A DNA stretch of 64,000 nucleotides from Prevotella sp. (GCA_017458125.1 JAFTGB010000066.1:51369-115368); one strand, 5' to 3'; positions 24,510-33,509 are shown, counted from the stretch's first letter. Notes: a model not told the origin generated them from the letters alone. Made by a program: numbers and translations.

Positions 24510-25115
24510 ATGAAACAGAGAATCATCGGAAAGCTAATGCTGCTGTGCCTGACGGTCGTAATGGCCAGTGCCTGCAGCAAGGAGGAGTCGGACTGGCCTC
24601 AGTCCAACATACATGGTGTTGTCAATGATGCCGACGGCATGCATGTCGCACGCTATGAAGCGCAATGGGTGGTCGATAAGCAGGTGTCAGACCATACGGT
24701 GCTGACCGTCAATGTCACCGGCAACTTTTTCTCATTATCCCAACTGCCTATGGAGCATCTGCTGGTTCCAATACTTCCTGTTGAGGAGAGAGAGGAGCCG
24801 ATTACCCAGCTGACGGTTTCCGATTGGCGCTTCGTCATGTATGCCTACTCCAACACCGTCACCTATATCGAAGCAGAGTCAAACAGTCAGTGGAGCCAAT
24901 GCGCGGTCAAGGTGGGAGAGAAAAGCTATAACCTTTGTATTCACGCCACGTTCTATTCGACCCACGACATGAACAGAGATGTATGGAGCATTCGCTGGGA
25001 TATAGAGGAAATTAGCCTCCGCGACCCGTATGCTGGGAGGCCTGGCGATGAGGAGGTGCACCACTTCGACCCGGCCCTGAACCTGACACTTGTTACCACC
25101 AACCGACTGAACTGA
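24510..25115 (+). CDS. Lipoprotein of unknown function
   Basis: The 201-residue protein has a lipoprotein signal (MKQRIIGKL, lipobox ASAC with Cys22). The mature part is beta-rich, contains VLTVNVTGNFFSL and VTYIEAESNSQWSQC, and has no motif I recognise. It is the first gene of a probable operon with the sigma factor (7-base gap) and the anti-sigma-like protein, so it may be a sensor or target of that system. It faces the serpin gene divergently. Confidence 0.75.
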   Translation: MKQRIIGKLMLLCLTVVMASACSKEESDWPQSNIHGVVNDADGMHVARYEAQWVVDKQVSDHTVLTVNVTGNFFSLSQLPMEHLLVPILPVEEREEPITQLTVSDWRFVMYAYSNTVTYIEAESNSQWSQCAVKVGEKSYNLCIHATFYSTHDMNRDVWSIRWDIEEISLRDPYAGRPGDEEVHHFDPALNLTLVTTNRLN

Positions 25116-25122
25116 GGACAGC

Positions 25123-25665
25123 GTGGAGACGGAACGGCAACTGATAGAGAGCATCAGGCGTGGTGAGCCAAGTGCCAGGAGACGGCTCTACGAGCGTTTC
25201 GCCGGCGTGGCTCTGGCTACGGCTCTGCGCTATGTGCCCCGTCAGGACGAGGCGCTTGACGTAGTGCAGGATGCTTTCGTCAGCATTCTTACGTCCGTCA
25301 GCCGCTTCCAGCTCCGCAGCGAAGGTTCGCTCAAGGCATGGGTCCTGACCATTGTGGCTCATCATGCCGTTGACTATATCAAGCAGCACGAACGGCTGCT
25401 CTTCACCGACCATCTGCCGGAACAGGCTACGGAAGAAGAACCCGACGTGGGGCTGATACCACCCGAGGTGCTGAACAGGCTGATAGGACAACTGCCAACA
25501 GGCTACCGCACGGTGCTGAACCTCTACGTCTTCCAACAGCTGTCGCACAAGGAGATAGCCTGTCTGCTGGGCATCAAGCCCGAAACCTCTGCCTCACAAT
25601 ACCTGAGGGCCAAACAGGCACTGGCCCGGCTTATCAAGAACTATCAAGACAACAACAAGCTATGA
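25123..25665 (+). CDS. ECF-type RNA polymerase sigma factor
   Basis: The 180-residue protein starts at GTG 25123. Region 2 includes DEALDVVQDAFVSIL, which binds core polymerase, and AWVLTIVAHHAVDYIKQ, which contacts the -10 DNA. Region 4 is LPTGYRTVLNLYVFQQLSHKEIACLLGIK, a helix-turn-helix. There is no region 3, as in all ECF factors. Its stop overlaps the next ATG (ATGA), fitting the usual sigma/anti-sigma pairing. It probably controls envelope genes, perhaps including its own operon and the serpin. Confidence 0.9.
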   Translation: METERQLIESIRRGEPSARRRLYERFAGVALATALRYVPRQDEALDVVQDAFVSILTSVSRFQLRSEGSLKAWVLTIVAHHAVDYIKQHERLLFTDHLPEQATEEEPDVGLIPPEVLNRLIGQLPTGYRTVLNLYVFQQLSHKEIACLLGIKPETSASQYLRAKQALARLIKNYQDNNKL

Positions 25666-26864
25666 AGCAACAAGACTGGACATGGAAGCTGCGCGACAGG
25701 ATGGCCGACTACGAAGCAGACATCCCTGAAAAGCTGTGGGAGCGCATAGAGATGTCATTGCCTCAGCAGCCGGTAGCGTCGCATAGACCCATAATATGGC
25801 GATGGGTGGGCGTCGCTGCCATGGTAGCCCTGCTTATGGGGGCTGGCTGGTGGCTGTGGCCTGACCGGCATACGCCTCAGCTGGCCGAATGGCAACGGCC
25901 GTCGGCAGGCGGGCACCAGAGACGTACTCAGCACACATCCATGCAACCGGATGAAGGTGTTGTGCCGCTCACGGTGCAGCACCGGCACCACCGGCCGGCT
26001 GTGACGCCGTACCGCCAGACTGCCGCAGAGCCGTACCGGCAGCAAGAGCCGCCACACAGTGAAGAGCCCGTCAGAGAGCAGCAGCCACAGCAGTCGCAGC
26101 CTGCTGGTCAGCAGCCCTCATACCATCCTCTGACTTCTACGCGTCAGGAGCAGGATGTCAGTCTGCTCGCCTCCCAAGACGGCAGACGGGAGAAGCACCG
26201 GGACGTCACGCTAAGTCTGCATGCCAACAGTGGTCTGATGGCCTATACACACAGCAATGGCATACAGATGAGTGCCGAGATGATGCGTCGCTATACCACA
26301 GCATCACAACCGTCTTCGCGCAGGGCTAATGCCGACGAGTCTGTCTGGCTGGTTGACCATGAGGAGCGCCAGCATCACAGCCATCCTATAGCAGTAGGAC
26401 TGACGCTGGGCTATCCGCTGAGCTCGCGACTGACGCTTTCGTCTGGGCTGGTATATACACGGCTGAGCTCTGATTTCACCAGCATCATGCATCAGACCAG
26501 CATCCATACCGACCAGAAACTGCATTACCTGGGCATACCGCTCAGTCTGCAGTATTACATCGTTAAAGGCAGCCGCTGGAAGGCTTACGCCACGGCAGGT
26601 GTTGAGGCCGACTGGAACATCAAGAGCCGGTCGGTTACCGAAGGCGTTGAGACGCAGTCGCCTCGTGACCGACTGCAATGGTCGCTGGGTGGTGCCGTAG
26701 GTGTTCAGTACGACATCCTGCCACAGCTGGGTGTCTATCTGGAACCCGGGGCGCGCTACTATATGGACAACGGCAGCAAGGTGCAGAACTACTTTAAGGC
26801 TCACCCCACTACGTGGACCCTCCAGTTCGGCATCCGTCTGTCGCTTGTCGGCCGGGATAAATAG
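25662..26864 (+). CDS. Anti-sigma-like protein predicted to span both membranes (Dma type)
   Basis: Residues 1-43 form a cytoplasmic helical segment (YEADIPEKLWERIE), 49-66 a single transmembrane helix, ~67-175 a low-complexity Gln/His/Arg/Pro-rich periplasmic linker, and ~185-400 an outer-membrane beta-barrel of the PorT type (VGLTLGYPLSSRLTLSSGL, final strand TLQFGIRLSLV). Immediately follows the ECF sigma gene with a 4-base overlap. The arrangement matches dual-membrane-spanning anti-sigma factors described in Bacteroides thetaiotaomicron, which transmit outer-membrane state directly to a sigma factor. Assignment is by architecture. Confidence 0.75.
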   Translation: MKQQDWTWKLRDRMADYEADIPEKLWERIEMSLPQQPVASHRPIIWRWVGVAAMVALLMGAGWWLWPDRHTPQLAEWQRPSAGGHQRRTQHTSMQPDEGVVPLTVQHRHHRPAVTPYRQTAAEPYRQQEPPHSEEPVREQQPQQSQPAGQQPSYHPLTSTRQEQDVSLLASQDGRREKHRDVTLSLHANSGLMAYTHSNGIQMSAEMMRRYTTASQPSSRRANADESVWLVDHEERQHHSHPIAVGLTLGYPLSSRLTLSSGLVYTRLSSDFTSIMHQTSIHTDQKLHYLGIPLSLQYYIVKGSRWKAYATAGVEADWNIKSRSVTEGVETQSPRDRLQWSLGGAVGVQYDILPQLGVYLEPGARYYMDNGSKVQNYFKAHPTTWTLQFGIRLSLVGRDK

Positions 26865-26865
26865 T

Positions 26866-26890
26866 AAAAAAGGCTCGCCGCCTTTTTATT
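26866..26890 (+). terminator. Terminator of the sigma/anti-sigma operon
   Basis: AAAAAGGC pairs with GCCTTTTT around TCGCC, followed by ATT. It starts two bases after the stop codon. Confidence 0.75.
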
Positions 26891-26905
26891 CACAAAAATA
26901 ATTAG

Positions 26906-26913
26906 TACCTTTG
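26906..26913 (+). promoter_or_regulatory. -7 box placed against the methyltransferase start codon
   Basis: TACCTTTG ends only four bases before the ATG at 26918, so transcription must begin at or within the start codon. Confidence 0.6.
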
Positions 26914-26917
26914 CCGC

Positions 26918-27730
26918 ATGAAATCCATCGAGCCGCAACAAATAACGAGTCTGCAGAACCCCCGCGTCAAGCAGTTGGTGCTGCTGCAGCAGAAGTCATC
27001 GGAGCGTCGCCGGACGGGTCTTTTTGTCGTGGAAGGACAGCGCGAGGCGATGCACTGCCTGGAGGCAGGCTACCAGATAGACAGTCTCTACTTCTGCCCG
27101 GGACTGCTTTCCGACGAAGGCAGACGGTTCTTTGCGCTACACGCTTCAGACCTCGCCTCCTACACCGTATCCCCCGCTGTCTACGAAAAGATAGCCTACC
27201 GTGGCACCACCGAGGGCCTGTTGGCCGTGGTACGTGCACGACAGCTCCGGCTGGCTGACTTGCCCCGGAAGGAAAACCCGCTATACATCGTGCTGGAAAG
27301 CGTGGAGAAACCGGGCAACCTGGGTGCCGTGCTGCGCTCGGCTGATGCTGCACAGGCCGATGCCGTCATCGTGTGCGACCCGCTGACCGACCTGTATAAT
27401 CCCAACCTCATCCGCTCGTCCATCGGCGCCATCTTCAGCGTGCCCTGCGTGGCCTGTACCACCGACGAGTGCATCGCTTACCTGAAGGCGCACGGCATCA
27501 GCATCCTCACGGCACAGCTGCAGGACAGCCACCTCTATTACGACACCGACATGCGCCGGGCCACGGCCATCGTCATGGGCACGGAGTCAACAGGACTGAC
27601 CGACACGTGGCGCCGTGCCGCCGATGCCCACATCCGCATTCCCATGCTGGGCCGGCTCGACTCGCTCAACGTGTCGGTCAGTGCCGCTATACTGCTCTTC
27701 GAGGCTGTGCGCCAGCGTCAGTTGAAGTAG
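26918..27730 (+). CDS. SPOUT-class RNA 2'-O-methyltransferase (TrmH family)
   Basis: The 270-residue enzyme has an N-terminal substrate-binding domain (ITSLQNPRVKQL, RTGLFVVEGQRE) and the C-terminal SPOUT knot with the three family motifs: KPGNLGAVLRSAD, IVMGTESTGL, and IPMLGRLDSLNVSVSAAIL. Such enzymes transfer methyl from SAM to ribose 2'-OH in tRNA or rRNA; the exact nucleotide is not deducible. The message is probably leaderless. A truncated 5' copy lies at 22785-22994. Its 3' end overlaps the convergent MaoC gene by 13 bases. Confidence 0.88.
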   Translation: MKSIEPQQITSLQNPRVKQLVLLQQKSSERRRTGLFVVEGQREAMHCLEAGYQIDSLYFCPGLLSDEGRRFFALHASDLASYTVSPAVYEKIAYRGTTEGLLAVVRARQLRLADLPRKENPLYIVLESVEKPGNLGAVLRSADAAQADAVIVCDPLTDLYNPNLIRSSIGAIFSVPCVACTTDECIAYLKAHGISILTAQLQDSHLYYDTDMRRATAIVMGTESTGLTDTWRRAADAHIRIPMLGRLDSLNVSVSAAILLFEAVRQRQLK

Positions 27731-28182
27731 TACAGGAAGGCGGCGATGCCTTCGAGGGCAGGCTTGCGCTCGCCCTCAATCTCAATCTTGAATTTGATTT
27801 CGGCCTTGCAGATGCCGCGCAGGTTCTGGATGTTGTGCAGCGTGGTGACCAGGCGCACACGGCTGCCCGTCAGTACCGGCTGGCCGAAGCGCATGTCGTT
27901 CATGCCGTAGTTGACGAGCATCTTGATGTTGTTCACCTCAATAATCTGGTCCCACATGTAAGGCAGCAGCGACAGCGTCAGGTAGCCGTGGGCTATGGTC
28001 GACTTGTAGGGACTCTCCTCCTTGGCACGCGCCACGTCGACGTGAATCCACTGGTGGTCCAGCGTGGCGTCGGCAAACAGGTTGATGCGCTCCTGGTCTA
28101 CCAGCAGCCACTCGGACTTTCCTAACTCCTCGCCCAGGTGGGCGGCAAACTCGTCGTACGAGTTGATGACTAATTTTTCCAT
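27718..28182 (-). CDS. MaoC-like (R)-hydratase
   Basis: The 154-residue protein has the hot-dog fold signature with catalytic Asp and His in FADATLDHQWIHVD, then STIAHGYLTLSLLP. Such proteins hydrate enoyl thioesters to (R)-3-hydroxyacyl thioesters. No fatty-acid or polyhydroxyalkanoate genes are near. It ends convergently inside the last codons of the methyltransferase gene, with no terminator between them. Confidence 0.85.
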   Translation of the reverse strand: MEKLVINSYDEFAAHLGEELGKSEWLLVDQERINLFADATLDHQWIHVDVARAKEESPYKSTIAHGYLTLSLLPYMWDQIIEVNNIKMLVNYGMNDMRFGQPVLTGSRVRLVTTLHNIQNLRGICKAEIKFKIEIEGERKPALEGIAAFLYYFN

Positions 28183-28207
28183 AATCTTCTTTTAGTAAAA
28201 CTTTTTG

Positions 28208-28215
28208 CAAAGGTA
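28208..28215 (-). promoter_or_regulatory. -7 box of the MaoC gene
   Basis: TACCTTTG on the minus strand, 25 bases before the ATG; the -33 is weak. Confidence 0.6.
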
Positions 28216-28255
28216 CAAAAAGTTGTTCACATATCGTGATGTGATGTTGGAAAAT

Positions 28256-28335
28256 AAAATTCCCATGGTTGGAATTTTTATGGTGACCATCATGATTTTT
28301 ATGATGAGCATCATTGCGAATATATATGGTAGTGA
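28256..28335. repeat. Palindrome-dense AT-rich repeat, ~21-bp units
   Basis: AAAATTCC (28256-28263) is complementary to GGAATTTT (28271-28278), and ATGGTGACCAT (28280-28290) is itself a palindrome. ATTTTTATGGTGACCATCAT and ATTTTTATGATGAGCATCAT follow each other with a 21-base period (28274, 28295). It resembles the 22-bp-phased elements elsewhere in the window but is shorter. No gene lies between 28183 and 28579. Confidence 0.6.
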
Positions 28336-28346
28336 ATGACTTTTTT

Positions 28347-28409
28347 TACCTGCACCCACAGCACCCACAACACTTGAATTCAGTGTTGTGGGTGCTGTGG
28401 GTGCAGGTA
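28347..28409. repeat. Perfect 28-bp inverted repeat
   Basis: Positions 28347-28374 are exactly complementary to 28382-28409 with a 7-base loop. Each arm contains the direct repeat CACCCACA-G-CACCCACA. The hairpin is far longer than a terminator stem and is not downstream of any plus-strand gene except, 600 bases away, the methyltransferase. TTTTATCTTTT follows it. Confidence 0.85.
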
Positions 28410-28556
28410 GTTTTATCTTTTCCTATTTATATTACGCGCGCGTGTATGTGTAGCAGGATGTGTGGGTTTAATTTCCGTTATACTATTCAGCACCGAAATT
28501 ACAAATAGTTCAGAATATATGTGCTTGAAACGTGCGGTTTTCTCAATATTTATTTG

Positions 28557-28564
28557 TACCTTTG
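28557..28564 (+). promoter_or_regulatory. -7 box of tRNA-Arg
   Basis: TACCTTTG 15 bases before the tRNA; same layout as at tRNA-Leu. Confidence 0.65.
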
Positions 28565-28579
28565 CAAGCGGTTTCCGAT

Positions 28580-28654
28580 GCCCTGATAGTTAAATGGATA
28601 TAACAAGGCTCTCCTAAAGCTTAGTTCCGAGTTCGATTCTCGGTCGGGGTACCA
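28580..28654 (+). tRNA. tRNA-Arg (anticodon CCT)
   Basis: The acceptor GCCCTGA pairs with TCGGGGT (G-U at the first pair). D arm GTTA/TAAC, anticodon stem AGGCT/AGCTT with loop CTCCTAA (CCT), T arm CCGAG/CTCGG. The 3' CCA is encoded, unlike in tRNA-Leu of this window. Confidence 0.93.
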
Positions 28655-28795
28655 TCAGGCGGAACGGCTCATCGAGGTGAGCGGTTTGAGTGGATTTTCG
28701 GGTTAAAGAATACTAAATTTATTATTTTGTGTTAAAACACCAGAACTCAGACCACATTTCTTTCTTATATATTAGGTGAAATGAAATAATTGTTG

Positions 28796-28803
28796 TACCT
28801 TTG
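28796..28803 (+). promoter_or_regulatory. -7 box of the str operon (rpsL-rpsG-fusA)
   Basis: TACCTTTG with a leader of about 85 nt before rpsL. The stretch 28655-28795 otherwise holds nothing I can name. Confidence 0.65.
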
Positions 28804-28893
28804 CAGCCCGAAACGCCTTTTTGCGGCGAGCATGAGGTGTAACTGTTTGAATTTGAACAAAATAATATATAACAAAATTAAAAACAAATTATT

Positions 28894-29274
28894 ATGCCTA
28901 CAATTTCACAATTGGTAAGAAAAGGCAGAAAGGTGCTCGTTGACAAGAGCAAGTCGCCCGCGCTGGACTCATGTCCTCAGCGTCGCGGCGTCTGTGTTCG
29001 CGTCTACACAACGACCCCGAAGAAGCCTAATTCGGCTATGCGTAAGGTAGCCCGTGTTCGTTTGACCAACCAGAAGGAAGTCAACAGTTACATTCCCGGC
29101 GAGGGACACAACCTGCAGGAGCACAGCATCGTGCTGGTGCGCGGCGGTCGTGTGAAGGATCTCCCCGGTGTGCGTTATCACATCGTGCGCGGTACGCTCG
29201 ATACCGCCGGTGTGGCCAGCCGCACCCAGCGCCGTTCCAAGTACGGTGCCAAGCGTCCTAAGGCTAAGAAGTAA
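28894..29274 (+). CDS. rpsL: Ribosomal protein S12
   Basis: 126 residues with [11 protein letters not shown] at the start, the decoding-site motif [20 protein letters not shown] (the lysine where streptomycin resistance arises is present) and [11 protein letters not shown]12 sits at the decoding centre of the 30S subunit. First gene of the str operon; rpsG begins ~190 bases later. Confidence 0.97.
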   Translation: MPTISQLVRKGRKVLVDKSKSPALDSCPQRRGVCVRVYTTTPKKPNSAMRKVARVRLTNQKEVNSYIPGEGHNLQEHSIVLVRGGRVKDLPGVRYHIVRGTLDTAGVASRTQRRSKYGAKRPKAKK

Positions 29275-29461
29275 TAACCGGAGAAGGTTAGTAAGCCGTG
29301 AGGACTCTTGCATGGCGGGACTACCGCCATGCACTAAACAAAAGAAATTCCGTTTTGCTGGAGAATTGTTAAGGAAAGGTTGAGTAAATGCTCATGTGAG
29401 AGCGTTGAAGGACGAGAAAGAACAGCCCCAAGCAGACATCATTAAAATTTTAAACAACAAA

Positions 29462-29938
29462 ATGAGAAAAGCAAAACCTAAGAAGAGAGTGATCCTTCCC
29501 GATCCAGTCTTCAACGACAAGAAAGTGTCGAAGTTTGTGAACCACCTGATGTACGATGGCAAGAAGTCCATTTCGTACGAGATTTTCTACAATGCCCTCG
29601 AAACCGTCAAGGGTAAGATGAAGGACGAGGAGAAGTCGGCTCTCGAAATCTGGAAGCAGGCTTTGGACAACATCACCCCGCAGGTCGAGGTGAAGAGCCG
29701 CCGTATCGGTGGTGCCACGTTCCAGGTTCCTACTGAGATCCGTGCCGACCGCAAGGAGAGCATCTCGATGAAGAACATGATTGCCTTTGCCCGCAAGCGC
29801 AGTGGCAAGTCGATGGCCGACAAGCTGGCTGCCGAGATTATGGACGCTTTCAACAACCAGGGTGGTGCCTTCAAGCGTAAGGAGGACATGCACCGCATGG
29901 CCGAGGCTAACCGTGCATTCGCCCACTTCAGATTCTAA
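29462..29938 (+). CDS. rpsG: Ribosomal protein S7
   Basis: 158 residues, [15 protein letters not shown] to AHFRF; includes [15 protein letters not shown] and the [14 protein letters not shown] core. It nucleates assembly of the 30S head. An in-frame ATG at 29396 exists, but the family length and conserved MRKAK start favour 29462. The 187-base rpsL-rpsG gap holds no gene. Confidence 0.96.
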   Translation: MRKAKPKKRVILPDPVFNDKKVSKFVNHLMYDGKKSISYEIFYNALETVKGKMKDEEKSALEIWKQALDNITPQVEVKSRRIGGATFQVPTEIRADRKESISMKNMIAFARKRSGKSMADKLAAEIMDAFNNQGGAFKRKEDMHRMAEANRAFAHFRF

Positions 29939-29958
29939 TATATTAATAAGGAAAAGAA

Positions 29959-32088
29959 ATGGCAAACCGCGATTTACATTTGACCCGCAATATTGGTATC
30001 ATGGCTCACATCGATGCAGGTAAGACCACCACGTCGGAGCGCATCCTGTTCTACACGGGTAAGACGCACAAGATTGGTGAGGTGCACGATGGTGCCGCTA
30101 CCATGGACTGGATGGCCCAGGAGCAGGAGCGTGGTATCACGATTACCTCTGCCGCCACGACCTGTAACTGGAACTACAACGGAAAGCAGTTCAAGATCAA
30201 CCTGATTGACACTCCGGGACACGTCGACTTCACCGCCGAGGTGGAGCGTTCGCTGCGTGTGCTCGACGGAGCCGTCGCCACCTACTCGGCCGCTGACGGC
30301 GTGCAGCCTCAGTCTGAGACGGTGTGGCGCCAGGCCGACAAGTACAACGTGCCCCGCATCGGTTACGTCAACAAAATGGACCGTTCGGGTGCTGACTTCT
30401 TCGAGACCGTCCAGCAGATGAAGGACATTCTGGGTGCCAACCCTGTCGTCATCCAGGTGCCTATCGGTGCTGAGGAGAACTTCAAGGGTGTGGTTGACCT
30501 CATCAAGATGAAGGCTATCCTGTGGCACGACGAGACCATGGGTGCCGAGTACGACGTGGAGGATATCCCCGCCGACCTGCAGGACGAGTGCGACGAGTGG
30601 CGCAACAAGCTGCTGGAGGCTGCCGCCGAGTACGACGAGGCTCTGATGGAGAAGTATTTCGACGACCCCAACTCGATTACCGAGGAGGAGATTATCGCCG
30701 CCATCCGTAAGGGCACCATCTCGATGGCCTGCACGCCGATGATTTGCGGTTCTTCGTATAAGAACAAGGGTGTTCAGCCCCTGCTCGACTATGTCTGCGC
30801 CTTCCTGCCCGCTCCCGTCGACGTGGAGATGGTGATGGGTACCAACCCCAACACCGAGGAGGAAGAGGGCCGCAAGCCCAGTGAGAGCGAGCCGACGGCA
30901 GCCCTGGCCTTCAAGATTGCCACCGACCCCTACATGGGCCGTCTGGTGTTCTTCCGTGTCTACTCTGGTAGCGTGAAGGCCGGTTCATACGTCTTCAACC
31001 CCCGCTCTGGCAAGAAGGAGCGCATCAGCCGTCTGTTCCAGATGAACTCCAACAAGGAAATCCCCATGGAGTCTATCGACGCCGGTGACATCGGTGCAGG
31101 CGTAGGCTTCAAGGACATCCGCACGGGTGACACCCTCTGCGACGAGGAGAAGCCCATCGTGCTGGAGTCGATGACCTTCCCCGACACCGTGATCTCCATC
31201 GCTGTGGAGCCGAAGTCGCAGGCCGACGTGGCTAAGCTGGACAACGGTCTGGCTAAGCTGGCCGAAGAGGACCCGACGTTCACCGTACGCACCGACGAGC
31301 AGAGTGGCCAGACCATCATCTCGGGTATGGGTGAGCTGCACCTCGACATCATCATTGACCGTCTGAAGCGCGAGTTCAAGGTAGAGTGCAACCAGGGCAA
31401 GCCCCAGGTGAACTACAAGGAGGCTATCACGCAGACCGTCATGAACCATCGTGAGGTCTACAAGAAGCAGTCCGGTGGTCGCGGTAAGTTTGCCGACATC
31501 ATCATCAACGTCGGTCCCGTGGATGACGACTGGGACATCAAGGAGAACGGCGGTCTGCAGTTCGTCAACGAGGTCAAGGGCGGTAACATCCCCAAGGAGT
31601 TCATCCCCTCTATCCAGAAGGGCTTCGAGACGGCCATGAAGAACGGTATCCTCGGTGGCTATCCCATGGACTCGCTGAAGGTTGTCGTCGTGGACGGCTC
31701 GTTCCACCCCGTGGACTCCGACCAGCTGTCGTTCGAGATTGCCGCCCAGATGGCCTACAAGGCAGTCTGCGCCAAGGCTAAGCCCGTGCTGATGGAGCCC
31801 ATCATGAAACTGGAGGTGGTGACACCCGAGGAGAACATGGGTGACGTCATCGGCGACCTGAACAAGCGTCGCGGTCAGGTGGAAGGCATGGAAGAGGCCC
31901 GTAGCGGTGCCCGTGTCGTCAAGGCCAAGGTGCCCCTGTCCGAAATGTTCGGCTATGTCACTGCCCTGCGTACCATCACCTCCGGCCGTGCTACCAGTTC
32001 TATGGAGTACAGCCACCACGCACCGCTGTCCAGCGCTCTGGCCAAGGCAGTGCTTGAGGAGGTCAAGGGTCGTGCCGACCTGGTGTAA
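29959..32088 (+). CDS. fusA: Elongation factor G
   Basis: 709 residues. G domain motifs [18 protein letters not shown] (P-loop), the RGITITSAA switch, DTPGHVDF and NKMDRSGAD; later domains include [18 protein letters not shown]. It drives translocation of tRNAs and mRNA by GTP hydrolysis. Last intact gene of the str operon; in most Bacteroidota rpsJ and rplC follow directly, but here 2.2 kb of debris and an ATPase gene intervene. Confidence 0.96.
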   Translation: MANRDLHLTRNIGIMAHIDAGKTTTSERILFYTGKTHKIGEVHDGAATMDWMAQEQERGITITSAATTCNWNYNGKQFKINLIDTPGHVDFTAEVERSLRVLDGAVATYSAADGVQPQSETVWRQADKYNVPRIGYVNKMDRSGADFFETVQQMKDILGANPVVIQVPIGAEENFKGVVDLIKMKAILWHDETMGAEYDVEDIPADLQDECDEWRNKLLEAAAEYDEALMEKYFDDPNSITEEEIIAAIRKGTISMACTPMICGSSYKNKGVQPLLDYVCAFLPAPVDVEMVMGTNPNTEEEEGRKPSESEPTAALAFKIATDPYMGRLVFFRVYSGSVKAGSYVFNPRSGKKERISRLFQMNSNKEIPMESIDAGDIGAGVGFKDIRTGDTLCDEEKPIVLESMTFPDTVISIAVEPKSQADVAKLDNGLAKLAEEDPTFTVRTDEQSGQTIISGMGELHLDIIIDRLKREFKVECNQGKPQVNYKEAITQTVMNHREVYKKQSGGRGKFADIIINVGPVDDDWDIKENGGLQFVNEVKGGNIPKEFIPSIQKGFETAMKNGILGGYPMDSLKVVVVDGSFHPVDSDQLSFEIAAQMAYKAVCAKAKPVLMEPIMKLEVVTPEENMGDVIGDLNKRRGQVEGMEEARSGARVVKAKVPLSEMFGYVTALRTITSGRATSSMEYSHHAPLSSALAKAVLEEVKGRADLV

Positions 32089-32102
32089 TATTGACTAAGT
32101 GA

Positions 32103-32303
32103 AGGCCGTGGGCCTTCGACAATACCGATCGTGTCCGCCGGAAACTCAGCAATGAGGTTCCGGCGGACATTCCGTTCTGCCACCCCGACATGAAGATGGT
32201 CGCTATCACGTCGGCCTCAGGGTTCACCACCGAGGCATCCTTCTTCCGCAACTTCAAGGCCGTCATCGGCATGACGCCCCGCGAGTGGGTGGCATCCCTA
32301 TAA
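32103..32303 (+). pseudogene. C-terminal fragment of an AraC-family regulator
   Basis: The frame is open for 67 codons after a TGA at 32100 but has no proper start. It ends ASGFTTEASFFRNFKAVIGM-TPREW, the second helix-turn-helix of AraC proteins. The rest of the regulator is absent. A 17-bp imperfect hairpin (32132-32169, TGTCCGCCGGAA with TTCCGGCGGACA) lies within it and could act as a fusA 3' stem-loop, though there is no U-run. Part of its end (32246-32282) is duplicated at 33676. Confidence 0.75.
32246..32282 (+). repeat. Direct repeat copy 1 (AraC tail) left of ATPase 2
   Basis: 37 bases beginning CCGCAACTTCAAGGCCGTCA recur at 33676-33712 with three mismatches. The copies bracket the second AAA ATPase gene. 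Confidence 0.8.
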
Positions 32304-32312
32304 AGCATCGTG

Positions 32313-33509
32313 TCAGTATAACAGCCCGACAATCCATAGGGGAAGTTTTTTCCCGACGGGGAACTCCATGGAGTCGGCAAGGATGTATGAGTTGGGAATG
32401 TCGGCTATCTGGTCGAAGGTCTTATCCTTGCCGCCGACCTCAACGGTGATGCTGCCGTCTATCAGAAAATCACCTTGTGCCTTGCCGTATTCTATGGTAT
32501 GGCCCACTGCGAGTTGGTTCACGACGAAACATTCCCTCAGGGTGCCGACGTTATGCTCTGTGCTAAGGGCGCAGAGCATATTTGGATTTTGTACATATAT
32601 CTTGTCCGGCTTCTGCATTTTCGTCACCGACTTGTTGTCAGCATATAGCAGATGCAACAGTTCTGCCTTCTTCATACTGGAAAGATAACTTAGAACAGTG
32701 CTCTTGTTGAGTTCCAGATAAGAGGAAAGTTTGGCTATATTTACGTCGTATGGCAAGTTGTTGGCCAGGAATAGCATCATGGCTTTGAGTTTGCGGGTGT
32801 ATGATGCCTCCACGCCACAGAACTGTGTCATCTCCTGATCTATGATAAAACTCACTACATTTTCTATGCGGCTGTAATACTCCTGTTCGTCTCCATCGAA
32901 AAAAGGATAGTAGCCTACACGGAGATACTCTTCGAACAATGACTGTGGATGGCAGAGGGCACCAACCGCGTCGCATACAGCATCGGCATTCGTCAGAATT
33001 TGTTTTAGAGAATATACGGGCAGTTCTATATGCTTGTAGAACCGCAGATATTCGCGGAACGACAAACCTGCCATATCATAACTGAGCACCCTGCGCGACA
33101 AGTCAGCATCAGCATTCAGAATCTGGATAAGCGACGACCCCGTGAAGGTAATCTTCATATCGGGCCACAAGTCAATGATTTCCTTCACTTCCTTGCTCCA
33201 GGTGGGGTATTTGTGCACCTCGTCGAGGAACAGGTGTTTCCCGCCCATGATGTGGAACCGTTCCGCCGTTTCAAGAAGAGTGTGATTGGTGAAATACATG
33301 CTGTCCATCACACAGTAAAGTGCTTCACCGGCATTCACTCCGTACCTTTGTTTGATGTACTGTCGCATGAGCGTTGTCTTGCCTATGCCACGTGAACCAC
33401 GGATAGAAACAAGCTGTTTCTCCCAGTTGACCGACTTCATCAGCTCACGAACAATCTCTGTGCTTGTCTGCGAGATTAATATACGGTGTTTCTTGAATAG
33501 TGACTCCAT
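32313..33509 (-). CDS. AAA ATPase (AAA_14 type), second copy
   Basis: The 398-residue protein has Walker A GSRGIGKTT (near residue 38), Walker B HLFLDEVHKYPTW, the sensor ITFTGSSL and the LSFREYLRF motif that follows it in this family. The C-terminal half has a winged-helix-like segment (LSSYLELNKSTVLSYLSSMKKAELL) and a nuclease-like GDFLIDGSITVEVGGKDK, where DFLID...EVGGK fits the PD-(D/E)xK pattern better than ATPase 1 does. Function unproven. It has its own promoter and sits between two copies of the AraC tail. Confidence 0.85.
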   Translation of the reverse strand: MESLFKKHRILISQTSTEIVRELMKSVNWEKQLVSIRGSRGIGKTTLMRQYIKQRYGVNAGEALYCVMDSMYFTNHTLLETAERFHIMGGKHLFLDEVHKYPTWSKEVKEIIDLWPDMKITFTGSSLIQILNADADLSRRVLSYDMAGLSFREYLRFYKHIELPVYSLKQILTNADAVCDAVGALCHPQSLFEEYLRVGYYPFFDGDEQEYYSRIENVVSFIIDQEMTQFCGVEASYTRKLKAMMLFLANNLPYDVNIAKLSSYLELNKSTVLSYLSSMKKAELLHLLYADNKSVTKMQKPDKIYVQNPNMLCALSTEHNVGTLRECFVVNQLAVGHTIEYGKAQGDFLIDGSITVEVGGKDKTFDQIADIPNSYILADSMEFPVGKKLPLWIVGLLY

